A stretch of DNA of 64,000 nucleotides from Streptomyces sp. LUP30 (lineage in GTDB: Bacteria > Actinomycetota > Actinomycetes > Streptomycetales > Streptomycetaceae), in assembly GCF_001746365.1 (NCBI RefSeq), contig NZ_MJAJ01000009.1:48810-112809 (forward strand). Direction: 5' to 3'. A program made the translations under genes and the position numbers. Position 1 is the stretch's first letter, and each line of letters starts with the position of its first letter. Below the pieces are notes generated by a model. It was not told the DNA's origin. It worked only from the letters and a program-made list of their open reading frames with translations, and made no database searches. Below, piece after piece: positions 32,683 through 41,724 of the stretch.

Positions 32683-33936
32683 TCAGTCGGCACGACGTCG
32701 GGCGGCGGCCCGGCTTCGCCGCAGCCGGCCCGGTATCCGCAGCCGCGCCCTGAGCCGGTACAGCCATGGCCGGCGCTCCCGCTGCTCCTGACTGTTGCGG
32801 TCCAGCTCCTCCAGGAGCCGGCGGGAGCGGTGCTCGGTGTCCAGCTCGTCGAGGATGCGGTCGACCTCGGTCAGGACCGCGCCGTGCAGCTGCCACTGGC
32901 GGGCGTCGTGCTGGAGCTGCTCCAGCAGCAGCTGGGCCAGCTTGTCGCGGGTGGTGGCGGCCTGGCGCAGCTCGGCGGTGAGCCGGGCCTCGGCGGCGTC
33001 CGCGTTCAGGCTGACGTGCGTGGTCACCAGCACGGCGAAGCTGACCACCGCGTCGGCGATCTCGGAGAGCACCCGCTCCACGACCTCGCCGGTCGCGGGC
33101 GGGAACAGCGGATGCGGCTCCCGCTCCTTGGCGAGGTCGGTGAGGGACCGGGCGAGCACCCGCAGCACCACCGTGCAGATCTCCAGCGTGTCCAGACCGG
33201 TGCGCAGCACCACCCGGTGCAGCAGCCCCTCCCGCACCCGGGGATTGAGCCGCAGGCTCTCCTCGGCCTGCCGCAGGGCCGCGTCCACCTCGACGATGTC
33301 GTGGTCCAGCCGGCGCGCCTCGTGCAGCCTGGCGGCCGCCTGCTCGGCCGGGGTACGGCCCGCGGCCTCCTCGCCGATGCGCAGCATCAGCTGCCGCAGC
33401 CGCCGGGCCAGCCCCTCGATCGACTCGCCGGCCTCCTCCACCCACACCGGCGGCGGCAGCAGCAGATTGCAGCCGAGGCCGACGACCGCGCCGATCAGCG
33501 TCTCCACCACCCGCGCCCACGCCGTGTCCCCGACGGTGGTGACGCCCAGCACCAGCATGGCGCTGATCGCCACCTCCGGGACGTACTCGTCGACCCGCAC
33601 CAGGTGCCCCACGCCCAGCGAGGCCACGATCAGCAGCCCGAGGCTCCACCAGGTCAGACCTACCAGGAGGCTGAAGACGATGGCGACGACGACGCCCGCG
33701 ACCACCGCGGTCACCCGGCGGACGCCGTTGGTGAGGGTCGCGTACAGGGTGACCTGGACGACCAGCAACGCCGTCAGCGGCGCGGTGAGCGGCAGTGCCT
33801 CGGGGCTCAGGCGCAGTGCGACGACGTAGGCGATCGAGGCCGCGGCGGCCGACCGCAGAGCCTGGAGGACGACGGGGTCCCGATGGCGCCGCACCAGCCG
33901 CACGAGCGGCGCCGCACGTTGACGTACTTCTTGCAT
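32683..33936 (-). CDS. FUSC-family (aromatic acid exporter-like) membrane protein
   Basis: 417 residues. About five to six hydrophobic segments in the first 165 residues (LRSAAAASIAYVVALRL, LTAPLTALLVVQVTLYATL, VTAVVAGVVVAIVFSLLVGL, WSLGLLIVASLGVGHLV, ETLIGAVVGLGCNLLLPP) match one half of a FUSC/YccS-type fold. A long soluble helical region from about 170 carries coiled-coil-like stretches (RTPAEQAAARLHEARRLDHDIVEVDAAL; RDKLAQLLLEQLQHDARQW). ATG 33936. Probably a small-molecule or aromatic-acid exporter; no substrate evident. Confidence 0.8.
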   Translation of the reverse strand: MQEVRQRAAPLVRLVRRHRDPVVLQALRSAAAASIAYVVALRLSPEALPLTAPLTALLVVQVTLYATLTNGVRRVTAVVAGVVVAIVFSLLVGLTWWSLGLLIVASLGVGHLVRVDEYVPEVAISAMLVLGVTTVGDTAWARVVETLIGAVVGLGCNLLLPPPVWVEEAGESIEGLARRLRQLMLRIGEEAAGRTPAEQAAARLHEARRLDHDIVEVDAALRQAEESLRLNPRVREGLLHRVVLRTGLDTLEICTVVLRVLARSLTDLAKEREPHPLFPPATGEVVERVLSEIADAVVSFAVLVTTHVSLNADAAEARLTAELRQAATTRDKLAQLLLEQLQHDARQWQLHGAVLTEVDRILDELDTEHRSRRLLEELDRNSQEQRERRPWLYRLRARLRIPGRLRRSRAAARRRAD

Positions 33937-34237
33937 CCCCAGACCAGTTCCCCTTCCTCACCTGCCTCGAACGTCTCTTCCGCCCCTCGCTGGTCCGGAC
34001 GGCCGACCGGGCCGTGTCCCGGGCCGCCGGAGAGCCGGGGAGCCGGGGAGCCGGTCAGGCGTACCGCGCGTCGAGGAAGGCGGACAGGTTGTGCGTCGTT
34101 GGGGCGATCTGCTCCTCCAGCGTGAGGCCCTCCTCGGAGCGGCCCGCCGCGCCGCCTCGCGTGCGGTCCTCAGGGAGACCCCGCCGCCGGGGTGGAAGCG
34201 CCCGCCCGGCGACGGGCGGAGACGGCAGGGGCGTGGC
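33937..34237. other. Low-content gap with a gene remnant
   Basis: No intact gene between the FUSC-like start and the readthrough end of the LuxR pseudogene. The only coding-like piece is the fragment at 34055-34200. Confidence 0.4.
34055..34200 (-). pseudogene. Possible C-terminal remnant of an unidentified gene
   Basis: On the minus strand a frame reads ...RSEEGLTLEEQIAPTTHN, LSAFLDARYA then stop at 34055. Composition and amphipathic pattern look like a genuine protein C-terminus, but no start codon or 5' part is present and the upstream sequence loses coding character. Family not recognised. It could be deletion debris linked to the neighbouring interrupted gene. Confidence 0.3.
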
Positions 34238-34894
34238 TTACTCGTCGCCCGCAGGAGAAGGCGGCCAGACCCCTGCCGCCAGCACCCCCAGCGCATAGGC
34301 GCGGGCGACCAGTTCGGTCCGGTTCGCCGCGCCCTAGCGCGTGGACAGCCGCCGCAGGTGGTACGTCACCCCGTCCGGGGTGAGGCCGGTCTCGCGGGCG
34401 GCACGGGCCGTCGTGGCGCCCCCGGCGAGCAGCGCGAGGATGCGCCTCTCGACGGACGTGACCCGGACCGGGGCGTCCGCCCTGCGCGGAGCCGCCTCGC
34501 CGAGGACGCGCAGCATCACCAGCAGCGCGGGAGTCTCCTCGACGGTGTCGCTGACCGGGTCCGCCGTGAGCTCCCCGAGCCGCTCACCGCCGCCGGGGGC
34601 CCGCCAGCGCACCGCCACCTGGTAGCGCGAGCGGTGCCGAAGCCGCAGCGCCTGCGCGATCCGCTCCACCTGGTTCGACTCCCGCGGCCGGAACAGCTCC
34701 AGCACGTCCCGCCCGCGCAGGCGCCCCGGACTCGTTCCGCACTCCGCCGCCATCGCCGGATTGGCCAGCAGGACCGCGCCGTACACGTCGCACACCGCGA
34801 CCGGCACCGACACCCGGTCGAAGAGCGTCAACGCACGGTTGCGCCACACCACGGCATGCTGCGCTCCCTCGCCCGGCTCGCCGCTCTCACCCAT
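34238..34894 (-). pseudogene. PAS / LuxR-type HTH regulator interrupted by an in-frame TAG
   Basis: From ATG 34894: a PAS-like N-terminus (ALTLFDRVSVPVAVCDVYGAVLLANPAMAAECG), then a GerE/LuxR HTH (VTSVERRILALLAGGATTARAARETGLTPDGVTYHLRRLSTR). The frame stops at TAG 34334-34336. Beyond it, the same frame continues exactly as a LuxR HTH should (GAANRTELVARAYALGVLAAG) to TAA at 34238. A single TTG-to-TAG change would explain it. The truncated 186-residue product lacks the end of the DNA-binding domain. The start overlaps the HD gene by 8 bp. Sequencing error is the alternative. Confidence 0.75.
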
Positions 34895-35486
34895 GGACGG
34901 GATGCGCCGCCTGCCAGGCCAGCCGCAGGTCCGCCTCCTCGCCCAGAACGGTGAGGAACTCGTCCAGGTCGAGGAACTCCTGCCACACGGGCCGCCCGCT
35001 CACCCGGCACAGCTCCGCCACGACCAGGTCCTCCAGGTCGGCCACCCGCTTGTTCTTCCACACCTTGTCGGCCAGGCTGACGAGCAGATCCTCCAGCCCG
35101 GCGTCCGGGCTCCCCCAGGAGGCATGGGTCGCGGCGAACCGGGCCAGGCCCGGGCTCACCCCGTGGGCCAGCAGCAGGTCCCGCCCGGCCTCCTCGTGCC
35201 GGGAGCCGGGGCCGGACAGCTCGCCGGGGTGCAGGGTCTTGCCGATGTCGTGCGTGGCCGCACCGAACAACACCGCCCACCGGTCCACCGGCGGCGCCGG
35301 ATCGCGCCGTCCGACGCGGTCGAGGAGCCGGGCCGCCACGTCGTGCACGGCCCTGAGGTGAGCGACCAGCCGGGGCGGGGCGCCGATCTCGGCCAGAAGC
35401 GCCGCCACCTCCTCGGGCAGCGGGCGCAGCACGGGAGCCGAGGTCTCGCCCAGGGCGATGGACAGCACGGTCGGGACGGTGGTCAT
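34887..35486 (-). CDS. HD-domain phosphohydrolase
   Basis: 199 residues. Metal motif H...HD...D: first ligand in HDVAARLLDRVG, AATHDIGKTLHPGELSGPGSRHEEAG, ATHASWG, then LVSLADKVWKNKR. HD proteins act on nucleotides or cyclic nucleotides. It carries no sensor domain. The 3' end overlaps the interrupted LuxR gene by 8 bp, so the pair would be coupled; the HD product might generate or remove the signal for that regulator. Substrate unknown. Confidence 0.82.
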   Translation of the reverse strand: MTTVPTVLSIALGETSAPVLRPLPEEVAALLAEIGAPPRLVAHLRAVHDVAARLLDRVGRRDPAPPVDRWAVLFGAATHDIGKTLHPGELSGPGSRHEEAGRDLLLAHGVSPGLARFAATHASWGSPDAGLEDLLVSLADKVWKNKRVADLEDLVVAELCRVSGRPVWQEFLDLDEFLTVLGEEADLRLAWQAAHPVHG

Positions 35487-35663
35487 CCGACAAGCCTAAT
35501 AACCGCCGGTCGCCCGCTCCCGCAACCCCTTGCCGGCCTCGCCCACTGCACGAACATGTAGTGCGACGGCACGGGCCGCCGCCGCGAGTGGATCACGCTG
35601 TACTCCGGTACGCCGTACACCCGGTACGCCTACCCCCGCACAGCGAAAGGCAGTTGTCGCGCC

Positions 35664-38600
35664 ATGCCCCCCACCGCGCAGCGCACCCTCCGGTCCGCCG
35701 GCTCCGTCCCCGTCGCCGACATCAGCGCCACCGGCCCCGGCCGCACCCCCGTTCAGCAGGTCATGGAGCTGATGCGCGAACACGGGCCGCTGCTCGTGCG
35801 GCGGTTGCACGGCCGCGACACCCTGTTCGTCGCCGACGCGGACCTGGTCGCCGACCTCGCCGACGAACGGCGGTTCGCCAAGCACGTCGGGCCCGCTCTG
35901 GAGAACGTCCGCGAGTTCGCCGCCGACGGCCTCTTCACCGCCTACAACGACGAGCCCAACTGGGCGAAGGCGCACGACATCCTCATGCCGGCCTTCGCCC
36001 TCGGCTCCATGCGCGCCTACCACCCCGTGATGCTGAAGGTGGCGCGACGGCTCATCGACGCCTGGGACCGCGCCGCCCGGGCGGGCCGGCCGGTGAACGT
36101 CCCCGACGACATGACCCGCATGACCCTCGACACCATCGGACTCGCCGGCTTCGGCTACGACTTCGGTTCGTTCGAGCGGGACGAGCCGCACCCCTTCGTC
36201 GAGGCGATGGTCCGCTGCCTGGAGTGGAGCATGACCCGACTCGCCCGCCTCCCCGGCGAGGACCACTCGGCCGCCGACGCCGCCTTCAGGGCCGACGCGG
36301 ACTACCTGGCCCGGGTCGTCGACGACGTCATCGCCGCCCGCACCGCGGACGGCGGCGAGGCCGCCGAAGCCGACGACCTCCTCGGGCTGATGCTCGCCGC
36401 CGAGCACCCGTCCGACGGCGCCACCCTCGACCTCGCCAACGTCCGCAACCAGGTCATCACCTTCCTGATCGCCGGCCACGAGACCACCTCCGGCGCGATG
36501 TCGTTCGCGCTGTACCACCTGGTCAAGGACCCCACGGCGCTCCGGCTCGTCCAGCGCGAGGTGGACGCCCTGTGGGGCGACACCGCCGACCCCGAGCCGA
36601 CGTACGACGAGGTCGGCCGCCTGACCTACACCCGGCAGGTCCTCAACGAGGCGCTGCGGCTGTGGCCCACGGCGGCCGCCTTCAGCCGCGCGGCGCTCCA
36701 GGACACCCTGCTCGGCGGGCGGGTCCCGCTGAAGGCGGGGGAGTCGGTGGTCGTCCTCGCCCCGATGCTGCACCGCCAGCCCGTCTGGGGCGACAACCCC
36801 GAACTGTTCGACCCCTCCCGCTTCACGGCCGAGGCGGAGGCGGCCCGCCCGGTGCACGCCTTCAAGCCGTTCGGCACCGGCGAACGGGCCTGCATCGGAC
36901 GGCAGTTCGCGCTGCACGAGGCGACCATGCTGCTGGCCGTGCTGGTCCACCGCTACCGGCCGCAGGACCACGCCGGCTACCGCCTCGCGGTGAAGGAGAC
37001 CCTCACCCTCAAACCCGACGGCTTCACTCTCACGCTCGGGCTGCGCACGCCCGCCGACCGGAACCACCCCGACCTCCCCGGCGCCGCCCGGGCCGAGACC
37101 GCACAGGCCGACGGGGGTGCGCTTCCCGCCCGGGTCCGCCCCGGCTCCGGCGCCCTCTTCCTGCACGGCAGCAACTACGGCACCTGCCGTGAGTTCGCGG
37201 CCCGGCTCGCCGACGAGGCGGCCGGGATCGGCTGCGACACCGACGTGGCCCCGCTGGACGCCTACGCGGGCAGGCTCCCCGTCGACCGTCCGGTGATCGT
37301 GGTCGCCGCCTCCTACAACGGCCGCCCCACCGACGACGCCGCCGCCTTCGCCGCCTGGCTGGAGGGCGAGCACGACCTCTCCGGAGTGACGTACGCCGTC
37401 CTCGGCGTCGGCGACCGCAACTGGGCCGCCACGTACCAGCAGATGCCCGTGCGCATCGACCAACGGCTCGCCGAACTCGGCGCCGTCCGCCTCCTCGACC
37501 GCGCCGCCGCCGACGCGTCCGGCGATCTGACCGGCGCCGTGCGGGAGTTCACCACCCGGCTGCGCACCGCGCTCCTGGAGCGGTACGGCGACCCGGACGC
37601 CGTGGAACCGTCTGCCGGACCCGACGCCGGGCCCACGCCCGCCTACGAGGTCCGCACCCTGACCGGCGGTCCGCTCGACGCCCTCGCCGCCCGGCACGGG
37701 CTGGTCGCGATGCGGGTCACCGAGGCCCGCGACCTCACCGCCCCGGGCCACCCCCGCCGCAAGCGGTTCCTGCGCATCGCCCTGCCCGAGGGGACCGACT
37801 ACCGCACGGCCGACCATCTCACCGTGCTCCCCGCCAACGCCCCCGGCCTCGTCACCCGCGTCGCCGCCGCGCTCGGCGTCGACCTCGACGACGTGCTGGA
37901 CATCCGCCCCGGCCGTTCCCGGCGCGACACACTCGCCGTCGACCGGCCCCTGACCGTACGTCAATTGCTGACTCGTCACGTCGAGTTGCAGGAACGGCCG
38001 GGCACCGCCCAGCTCGCCGTGCTGTCCGCTGCGAACCCCTGCCCGCCCGAACGCGCCGCGCTCGCCGCCTTCCCCGAGGGCGACCCGCGCACGCTCGTCG
38101 AGGTCCTGGAAGCGTTCCCGGCCCTGCGCGGCGCCCTGGACTGGCCGCGGCTGCTGGAGCTCCTCACCCCGCTGCGTCCGCGGCACTACTCCATCTCCTC
38201 CTCGCCCGCCGTCGACCCCCGCCACGCGGACCTGATGGTCTCGCTGCTGGAGGCGCCCGCCCGGTCGGGCGAAGGCGTCTACCGGGGCACCGGCTCCGGG
38301 CATCTGGCCGGCCTCGCGCCGGGCGACACCGTGTACGCCCGGGTCCAGCCCTGCCGTGCGGCCTTCCGCGTGGACGACTCCGCGCCCGTGGTCATGGTGG
38401 CGGCCGGCACCGGCCTGGCGCCGTTCCGCGGCGCCGTCGCCGACCGCGTCGCGGCCCTCGCCGCCGGGAAACAACTGCCGCCCGCGCTCTGTTACTTCGG
38501 CTGCGACGCGCCGGACGCCGACTTCCTGCACGCCGACGAGCTGCGCGCCGCCGAGGACGCCGGCGCGGTCACGCTGCGCCCCGTCTTCAGCGCGGCCCCC

Positions 38601-38849
38601 GAGGACGGCATGGCGTTCGTCCAGCACCGTATCGCCGCCGAGGCCGACGAAGTGTGGCGGCTGCTGGCCGGCGGCGCCCGGGTGTACGTGTGCGGCGACG
38701 GCTCCCGGATGGCTCCCGGCGTCCGGGACGCGTTCCGTACCCTGTACCGGGAGCGCACCCCCGGCGCCGACGACTCCGCCGCCGCGGCGTGGCTCGACGA
38801 GCTGATAGCGCACGGCCGTTACCTCGAGGACGTGTACGCGGCGGGCTGA
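35664..38849 (+). CDS. CYP102-family self-sufficient P450 (P450-CPR fusion), predicted NADH-type
   Basis: 1061 residues. Haem domain about 1-465 (FLIAGHETTSGAMSFALY; EALRLWPTAAAFS; FGTGERACIGRQF). FMN domain about 490-640 (LHGSNYGTCREFA; AASYNGRPTDDA; GVGDRNWAATYQQMP). FAD/nicotinamide domain about 670-1061 (RHYSISSSP; GTGLAPFRG; YVCGDGSRMAP). Fatty-acid hydroxylase expected. Against P450-BM3 numbering, Arg966, Lys972, Tyr974 and FAD-stacking Trp1046 become Ala977, Met983, Phe985 and Tyr1058, with acidic Glu/Asp nearby. The 2'-phosphate pocket is thus lost, favouring NADH. ATG 35664; upstream regulator not evident. Confidence 0.93.
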   Translation: MPPTAQRTLRSAGSVPVADISATGPGRTPVQQVMELMREHGPLLVRRLHGRDTLFVADADLVADLADERRFAKHVGPALENVREFAADGLFTAYNDEPNWAKAHDILMPAFALGSMRAYHPVMLKVARRLIDAWDRAARAGRPVNVPDDMTRMTLDTIGLAGFGYDFGSFERDEPHPFVEAMVRCLEWSMTRLARLPGEDHSAADAAFRADADYLARVVDDVIAARTADGGEAAEADDLLGLMLAAEHPSDGATLDLANVRNQVITFLIAGHETTSGAMSFALYHLVKDPTALRLVQREVDALWGDTADPEPTYDEVGRLTYTRQVLNEALRLWPTAAAFSRAALQDTLLGGRVPLKAGESVVVLAPMLHRQPVWGDNPELFDPSRFTAEAEAARPVHAFKPFGTGERACIGRQFALHEATMLLAVLVHRYRPQDHAGYRLAVKETLTLKPDGFTLTLGLRTPADRNHPDLPGAARAETAQADGGALPARVRPGSGALFLHGSNYGTCREFAARLADEAAGIGCDTDVAPLDAYAGRLPVDRPVIVVAASYNGRPTDDAAAFAAWLEGEHDLSGVTYAVLGVGDRNWAATYQQMPVRIDQRLAELGAVRLLDRAAADASGDLTGAVREFTTRLRTALLERYGDPDAVEPSAGPDAGPTPAYEVRTLTGGPLDALAARHGLVAMRVTEARDLTAPGHPRRKRFLRIALPEGTDYRTADHLTVLPANAPGLVTRVAAALGVDLDDVLDIRPGRSRRDTLAVDRPLTVRQLLTRHVELQERPGTAQLAVLSAANPCPPERAALAAFPEGDPRTLVEVLEAFPALRGALDWPRLLELLTPLRPRHYSISSSPAVDPRHADLMVSLLEAPARSGEGVYRGTGSGHLAGLAPGDTVYARVQPCRAAFRVDDSAPVVMVAAGTGLAPFRGAVADRVAALAAGKQLPPALCYFGCDAPDADFLHADELRAAEDAGAVTLRPVFSAAPEDGMAFVQHRIAAEADEVWRLLAGGARVYVCGDGSRMAPGVRDAFRTLYRERTPGADDSAAAAWLDELIAHGRYLEDVYAAG

Positions 38850-38873
38850 CCGGAGGAAGGGGAGGGGCGCACG

Positions 38874-39836
38874 GTGACGGACTCCTGGGCACGGGCCCGA
38901 GGCGTGCTGGAGGCGGCGGGCATCCCGCCCGACCGCCTCGCCCGGCTCCGCCCGCTCGGCGGCGGCACCTACAACACCGTCGAGGAACTGGGCCTCACCG
39001 ACGGCAGCCGCTACGTGCTCAAGGTCGAGCCCGCGGCGGTGGGCCTCAGTCACGAGAGCCGACTGCTGGTGGGCGAGGCGGAGTTCTGCCGGGGGGCCGC
39101 CGAGGCCGGGGTGGCGGTGCCGCATGTCGTGGTCCTCGACGGGCCCTGTCTGCTGATGACGCCGTGTCCGGGCGACCCCTGGGACGACTCGCTCACCGCC
39201 GCCGAACAGGTTCCGCTGCGAACGGAGTCGGGCCGTCAGGTCGCCCGGCTCCACGAGGTGACCGGCCCGGGGTTCGGCTATCCGACCGGCGCGCTCGGCC
39301 CGCTCGCCCCCGACTGGCGCACCGCGTTCACGGCGATGTTCGACGCTCTCCTCGACGACGCCCGCCACTACGGCGCCCCCCTGCCCCGCCCGGTCGACGA
39401 GGTGGCCGCGGTGGCCCGGACCGCCTATGACGCCCTCGACGAGGTGACCGTCCCCCGTCTGGTCCACTTCGACCTGTGGCCGGGCAACATCCTGGTCGAC
39501 CGCGCCGGCGGCGAGCCCCGGGTCGGCGGCCTCATCGACGGCGAGCGCATGTTCTGGGGCGACCCCCTCGCGGACTTCGTGTCCCTGGCGCTGCTGGGCG
39601 ACATCAGGACGGACGAGGCGTTCCTGCGGGGGTACCGCGAGGGCGGCGGGCGGGCCGTGTTCGGCGCGTCCGCCCGGGCGCGTCTGGCGCTCTACCGCGC
39701 CTACCTCTACCTGATCATGCTCACCGAGACGGTCCCGCGGGCGGCCGGCCCCGAACACCTCCGCTGGGTGCAGGAGAGGGTCGCTCCCGAGCTGGTGGCG
39801 GCGCTGGATGAGATCGCCACCGCGGACCTCTCTTAG
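38874..39836 (+). CDS. Fructosamine-kinase-like / aminoglycoside-phosphotransferase-fold kinase
   Basis: 320 residues, APH/fructosamine kinase fold: GGGTYNTVEELGLTDGSRYVLKVEP for nucleotide binding, catalytic loop LVHFDLWPGNILVD (HxDxxxxN), metal Asp in VGGLIDGERMFWGDPLADF. GTG 38874 with GGAGG-rich sequence upstream, 24 bp after the CYP102 stop, so probably co-transcribed with it. Might phosphorylate a sugar amine or a small hydroxylated metabolite; antibiotic resistance is possible but not indicated. Confidence 0.8.
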   Translation: MTDSWARARGVLEAAGIPPDRLARLRPLGGGTYNTVEELGLTDGSRYVLKVEPAAVGLSHESRLLVGEAEFCRGAAEAGVAVPHVVVLDGPCLLMTPCPGDPWDDSLTAAEQVPLRTESGRQVARLHEVTGPGFGYPTGALGPLAPDWRTAFTAMFDALLDDARHYGAPLPRPVDEVAAVARTAYDALDEVTVPRLVHFDLWPGNILVDRAGGEPRVGGLIDGERMFWGDPLADFVSLALLGDIRTDEAFLRGYREGGGRAVFGASARARLALYRAYLYLIMLTETVPRAAGPEHLRWVQERVAPELVAALDEIATADLS

Positions 39837-39853
39837 CTCACATCGTGAACTAA
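39833..39853. promoter_or_regulatory. ROK-type operator overlapping the kinase stop codon
   Basis: TTAGCTCAC (39833-39841), centre ATC, GTGAACTAA (39845-39853): 9-bp arms with one mismatched pair. The TTAG...CTAA ends are typical of ROK/XylR-type operators. It sits 73 bases before the ROK start at 39927 and includes the kinase stop TAG. Confidence 0.65.
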
Positions 39854-39926
39854 GGGTTGGAGAATGTCGCGCACGCCCTCCCACGGAGGTATGTTGCAGG
39901 TCGGGCAGGGCTCGGAGGGGAGCGAC

Positions 39927-41264
39927 ATGACGGGGCGGAACGGGCGCACGGTACGCGACCTCAGGCGGGCCAACCGCACGGCCGTACTGCAACGACTCTA
40001 CTTCGACGGGCCCCTCAGCCGTTTCGAGCTGGGGCCGGCCACCGGCCTGAGCTCCGGCTCGATCAGCAACGTCGTCGCCGACCTGGTCGCCGACGGACTG
40101 GTCGAGGAGGCCGGCAGCGTCGACTCCGACGGCGGCCGCCCCCGCATCCTGCTGCGGGTGGCCCCCGCCGGCGGCCACATGATCGGCGTGGACGTCGGCG
40201 AGACGCGGGTGCGGATCGAGCTGTTCGACCTCACGCTCACGGAACTCGCCCGCGCCGAAAGGCCGTTGGAGCAGAGCCGGTACGAGGTCGACGGGATCGT
40301 CGCCCATATCCGCGAGGGAGTCGCCGAGGTCCTGGCGACGGCCGGCGTCGACGCGGGGCGGCTTCTCGGGGTCGGCATAGGCGTCCCGGGCATCGTCGAG
40401 CACACCCCCGAGCGCGGGGCCGTCGTGCACGGCCAGACCATCGGCTGGGACGCCGTGCCGGTGGAGGCGCTCCTGCGCGAGGGAGCCCTCCTGCCGGAGA
40501 GCGTCCCGTACTTCATCGACAACGGCGCCAAGACGCTGGGCCAGGCCGAGATGTGGTTCGGCGGCGGCCGGGGCGCACACAGCGCGGTCGTCGTCCTGTT
40601 CGGCTCCGGCGTCGGGGCGTGCCTGGTCACGCCGGAGGTGGAACACGGCCGGGCCGTCGAATGGGGCCATCTGACGGTCCGGGTGCGGGGCCGCCGCTGC
40701 CGCTGCGGCGCCCTGGGCTGTCTGGAGGCGTACGCGGGCGCGGAGGCGCTCCTGGAACGCTGGCGCGAGCAGGGCGGCCGGCCGCCGGAGAACGTCGACG
40801 AGGAGACCGCGCTGACCGCGATGCTGACCGCCGCCTACCCCCCGGCCGGACCGGACGGCGGCCGGCCCGCCGACGGCGTGGAGACCGCCGGTGCGGGGCG
40901 GACCGCGGACCCCGTCGCACTCGCCGTGCTGGAGGAGACCGCCGAGTACCTCGGCGCCGGTCTCTCCGATCTGATCAACCTCTTCCAGCCGGAGCGCATC
41001 CTCATCGGCGGCTGGGCCGGCCTGCAGCTGGGCGCCCGCTTCCTGCCCGCCGTGCGCCGGCACGCCACCGCGTACGCGCTGCGCCACCCCGCCCAGAAGG
41101 TCACCGTCGAGCTGGGGCGGCTCGGCCCGGACGCCGTCACCGTCGGGGCGGCGATCCTCCCGCTCGCCGACTTCTTCGGCCGCGGCGGCCGACGCCCCGA
41201 GCCCGCACCCACCGGCCCGGCACCGGCCTGGCGCACGGTACTGGAGGAACGCGCCCCCCGCTGA
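39927..41264 (+). CDS. ROK-family transcriptional regulator
   Basis: 445 residues. N-terminal MarR-like HTH (RRANRTAVLQRLYFDGPLSRFELGPATGLSSGSISNVVADLVADGLVEE). ROK sugar-kinase-like domain: GVDVGETRVRIELFD, GVGIGVPGIVEH, DNGAKTLGQAEMWFGGG, and the CXCGXXGCXE zinc motif as CRCGALGCLEAYAGAEALL. The phosphate-binding residues are replaced, as in sensor ROK proteins. ATG 39927 follows GGAGGGG; an earlier ATG at 39864 is less likely. The palindrome at 39833-39853 suggests autoregulation and possibly control of the CYP102-kinase pair. Confidence 0.88.
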   Translation: MTGRNGRTVRDLRRANRTAVLQRLYFDGPLSRFELGPATGLSSGSISNVVADLVADGLVEEAGSVDSDGGRPRILLRVAPAGGHMIGVDVGETRVRIELFDLTLTELARAERPLEQSRYEVDGIVAHIREGVAEVLATAGVDAGRLLGVGIGVPGIVEHTPERGAVVHGQTIGWDAVPVEALLREGALLPESVPYFIDNGAKTLGQAEMWFGGGRGAHSAVVVLFGSGVGACLVTPEVEHGRAVEWGHLTVRVRGRRCRCGALGCLEAYAGAEALLERWREQGGRPPENVDEETALTAMLTAAYPPAGPDGGRPADGVETAGAGRTADPVALAVLEETAEYLGAGLSDLINLFQPERILIGGWAGLQLGARFLPAVRRHATAYALRHPAQKVTVELGRLGPDAVTVGAAILPLADFFGRGGRRPEPAPTGPAPAWRTVLEERAPR

Positions 41265-41472
41265 ACCCGTGGTGCGCTGCCCGTGCGGCGCGCTGTGCCC
41301 GCCTCCGCTGTCCCGGTCCGGGCGGGCGCCGTGCCCCGGGCCGTGGCCTGCGAGGCCGGTGGGTCCCACGTTTCGCCGTCCGTGCGGGAGGTACTCGCGA
41401 GTCGCCCGGACGAACGCCGTCCGGGGACCGTCGCCCGCGTTCGACGCGGTGCGACCGCGAAGGGAGGACGTC

Positions 41473-41709
41473 GTGGCCGAAGACCGTCTCCAGGGACCCG
41501 GCGGGAACGGTGCGCCGGTCCCGCGCGACCCGCCGGACCAACAGGCCGACGGGGGCGACGACCGCTGGGACGTCGCCGAGCCCGAGCAGTCACCGGAGGC
41601 CGCCGAGGACGTCCCCGACACCGACGAGGCGGGAACGGGCCCTCAGGGCGCCCCGCACGCGGGCAGCGGCCAGTCCGAGCACCCCGAGCCCGAAGAGCCG
41701 ACCGCCTGA
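41473..41709 (+). CDS. Small acidic disordered protein
   Basis: 78 residues from GTG 41473 (AGGGAGG seven bases upstream). Composition is Gly/Pro/Asp/Glu/Gln with no hydrophobic core, for example DDRWDVAEPEQSPEAAEDVPDTDEAGTG, so it is probably intrinsically disordered. No family recognised. Located 208 bp after the ROK gene and ending just before a strong hairpin. Coding support: good ribosome binding site and third-position G/C bias. Confidence 0.55.
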   Translation: MAEDRLQGPGGNGAPVPRDPPDQQADGGDDRWDVAEPEQSPEAAEDVPDTDEAGTGPQGAPHAGSGQSEHPEPEEPTA

Positions 41710-41724
41710 CCACCGCCGTCCGGG

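Noticed and set aside
32402..33961. Long minus-strand frame with HVRPHVRP-like repeats
   Set aside because: The repeats come from the 12-bp minisatellite, and the rest is out of frame with the FUSC-like gene. No start site or motif.
35496..41621. A 2041-codon open frame on the minus strand
   Set aside because: It lies antisense to CYP102, the kinase and the ROK gene, all of which have clear family motifs. Its translation is Gly/Arg/Val/Asp-rich with no domain, as expected for a shadow frame in very GC-rich DNA.
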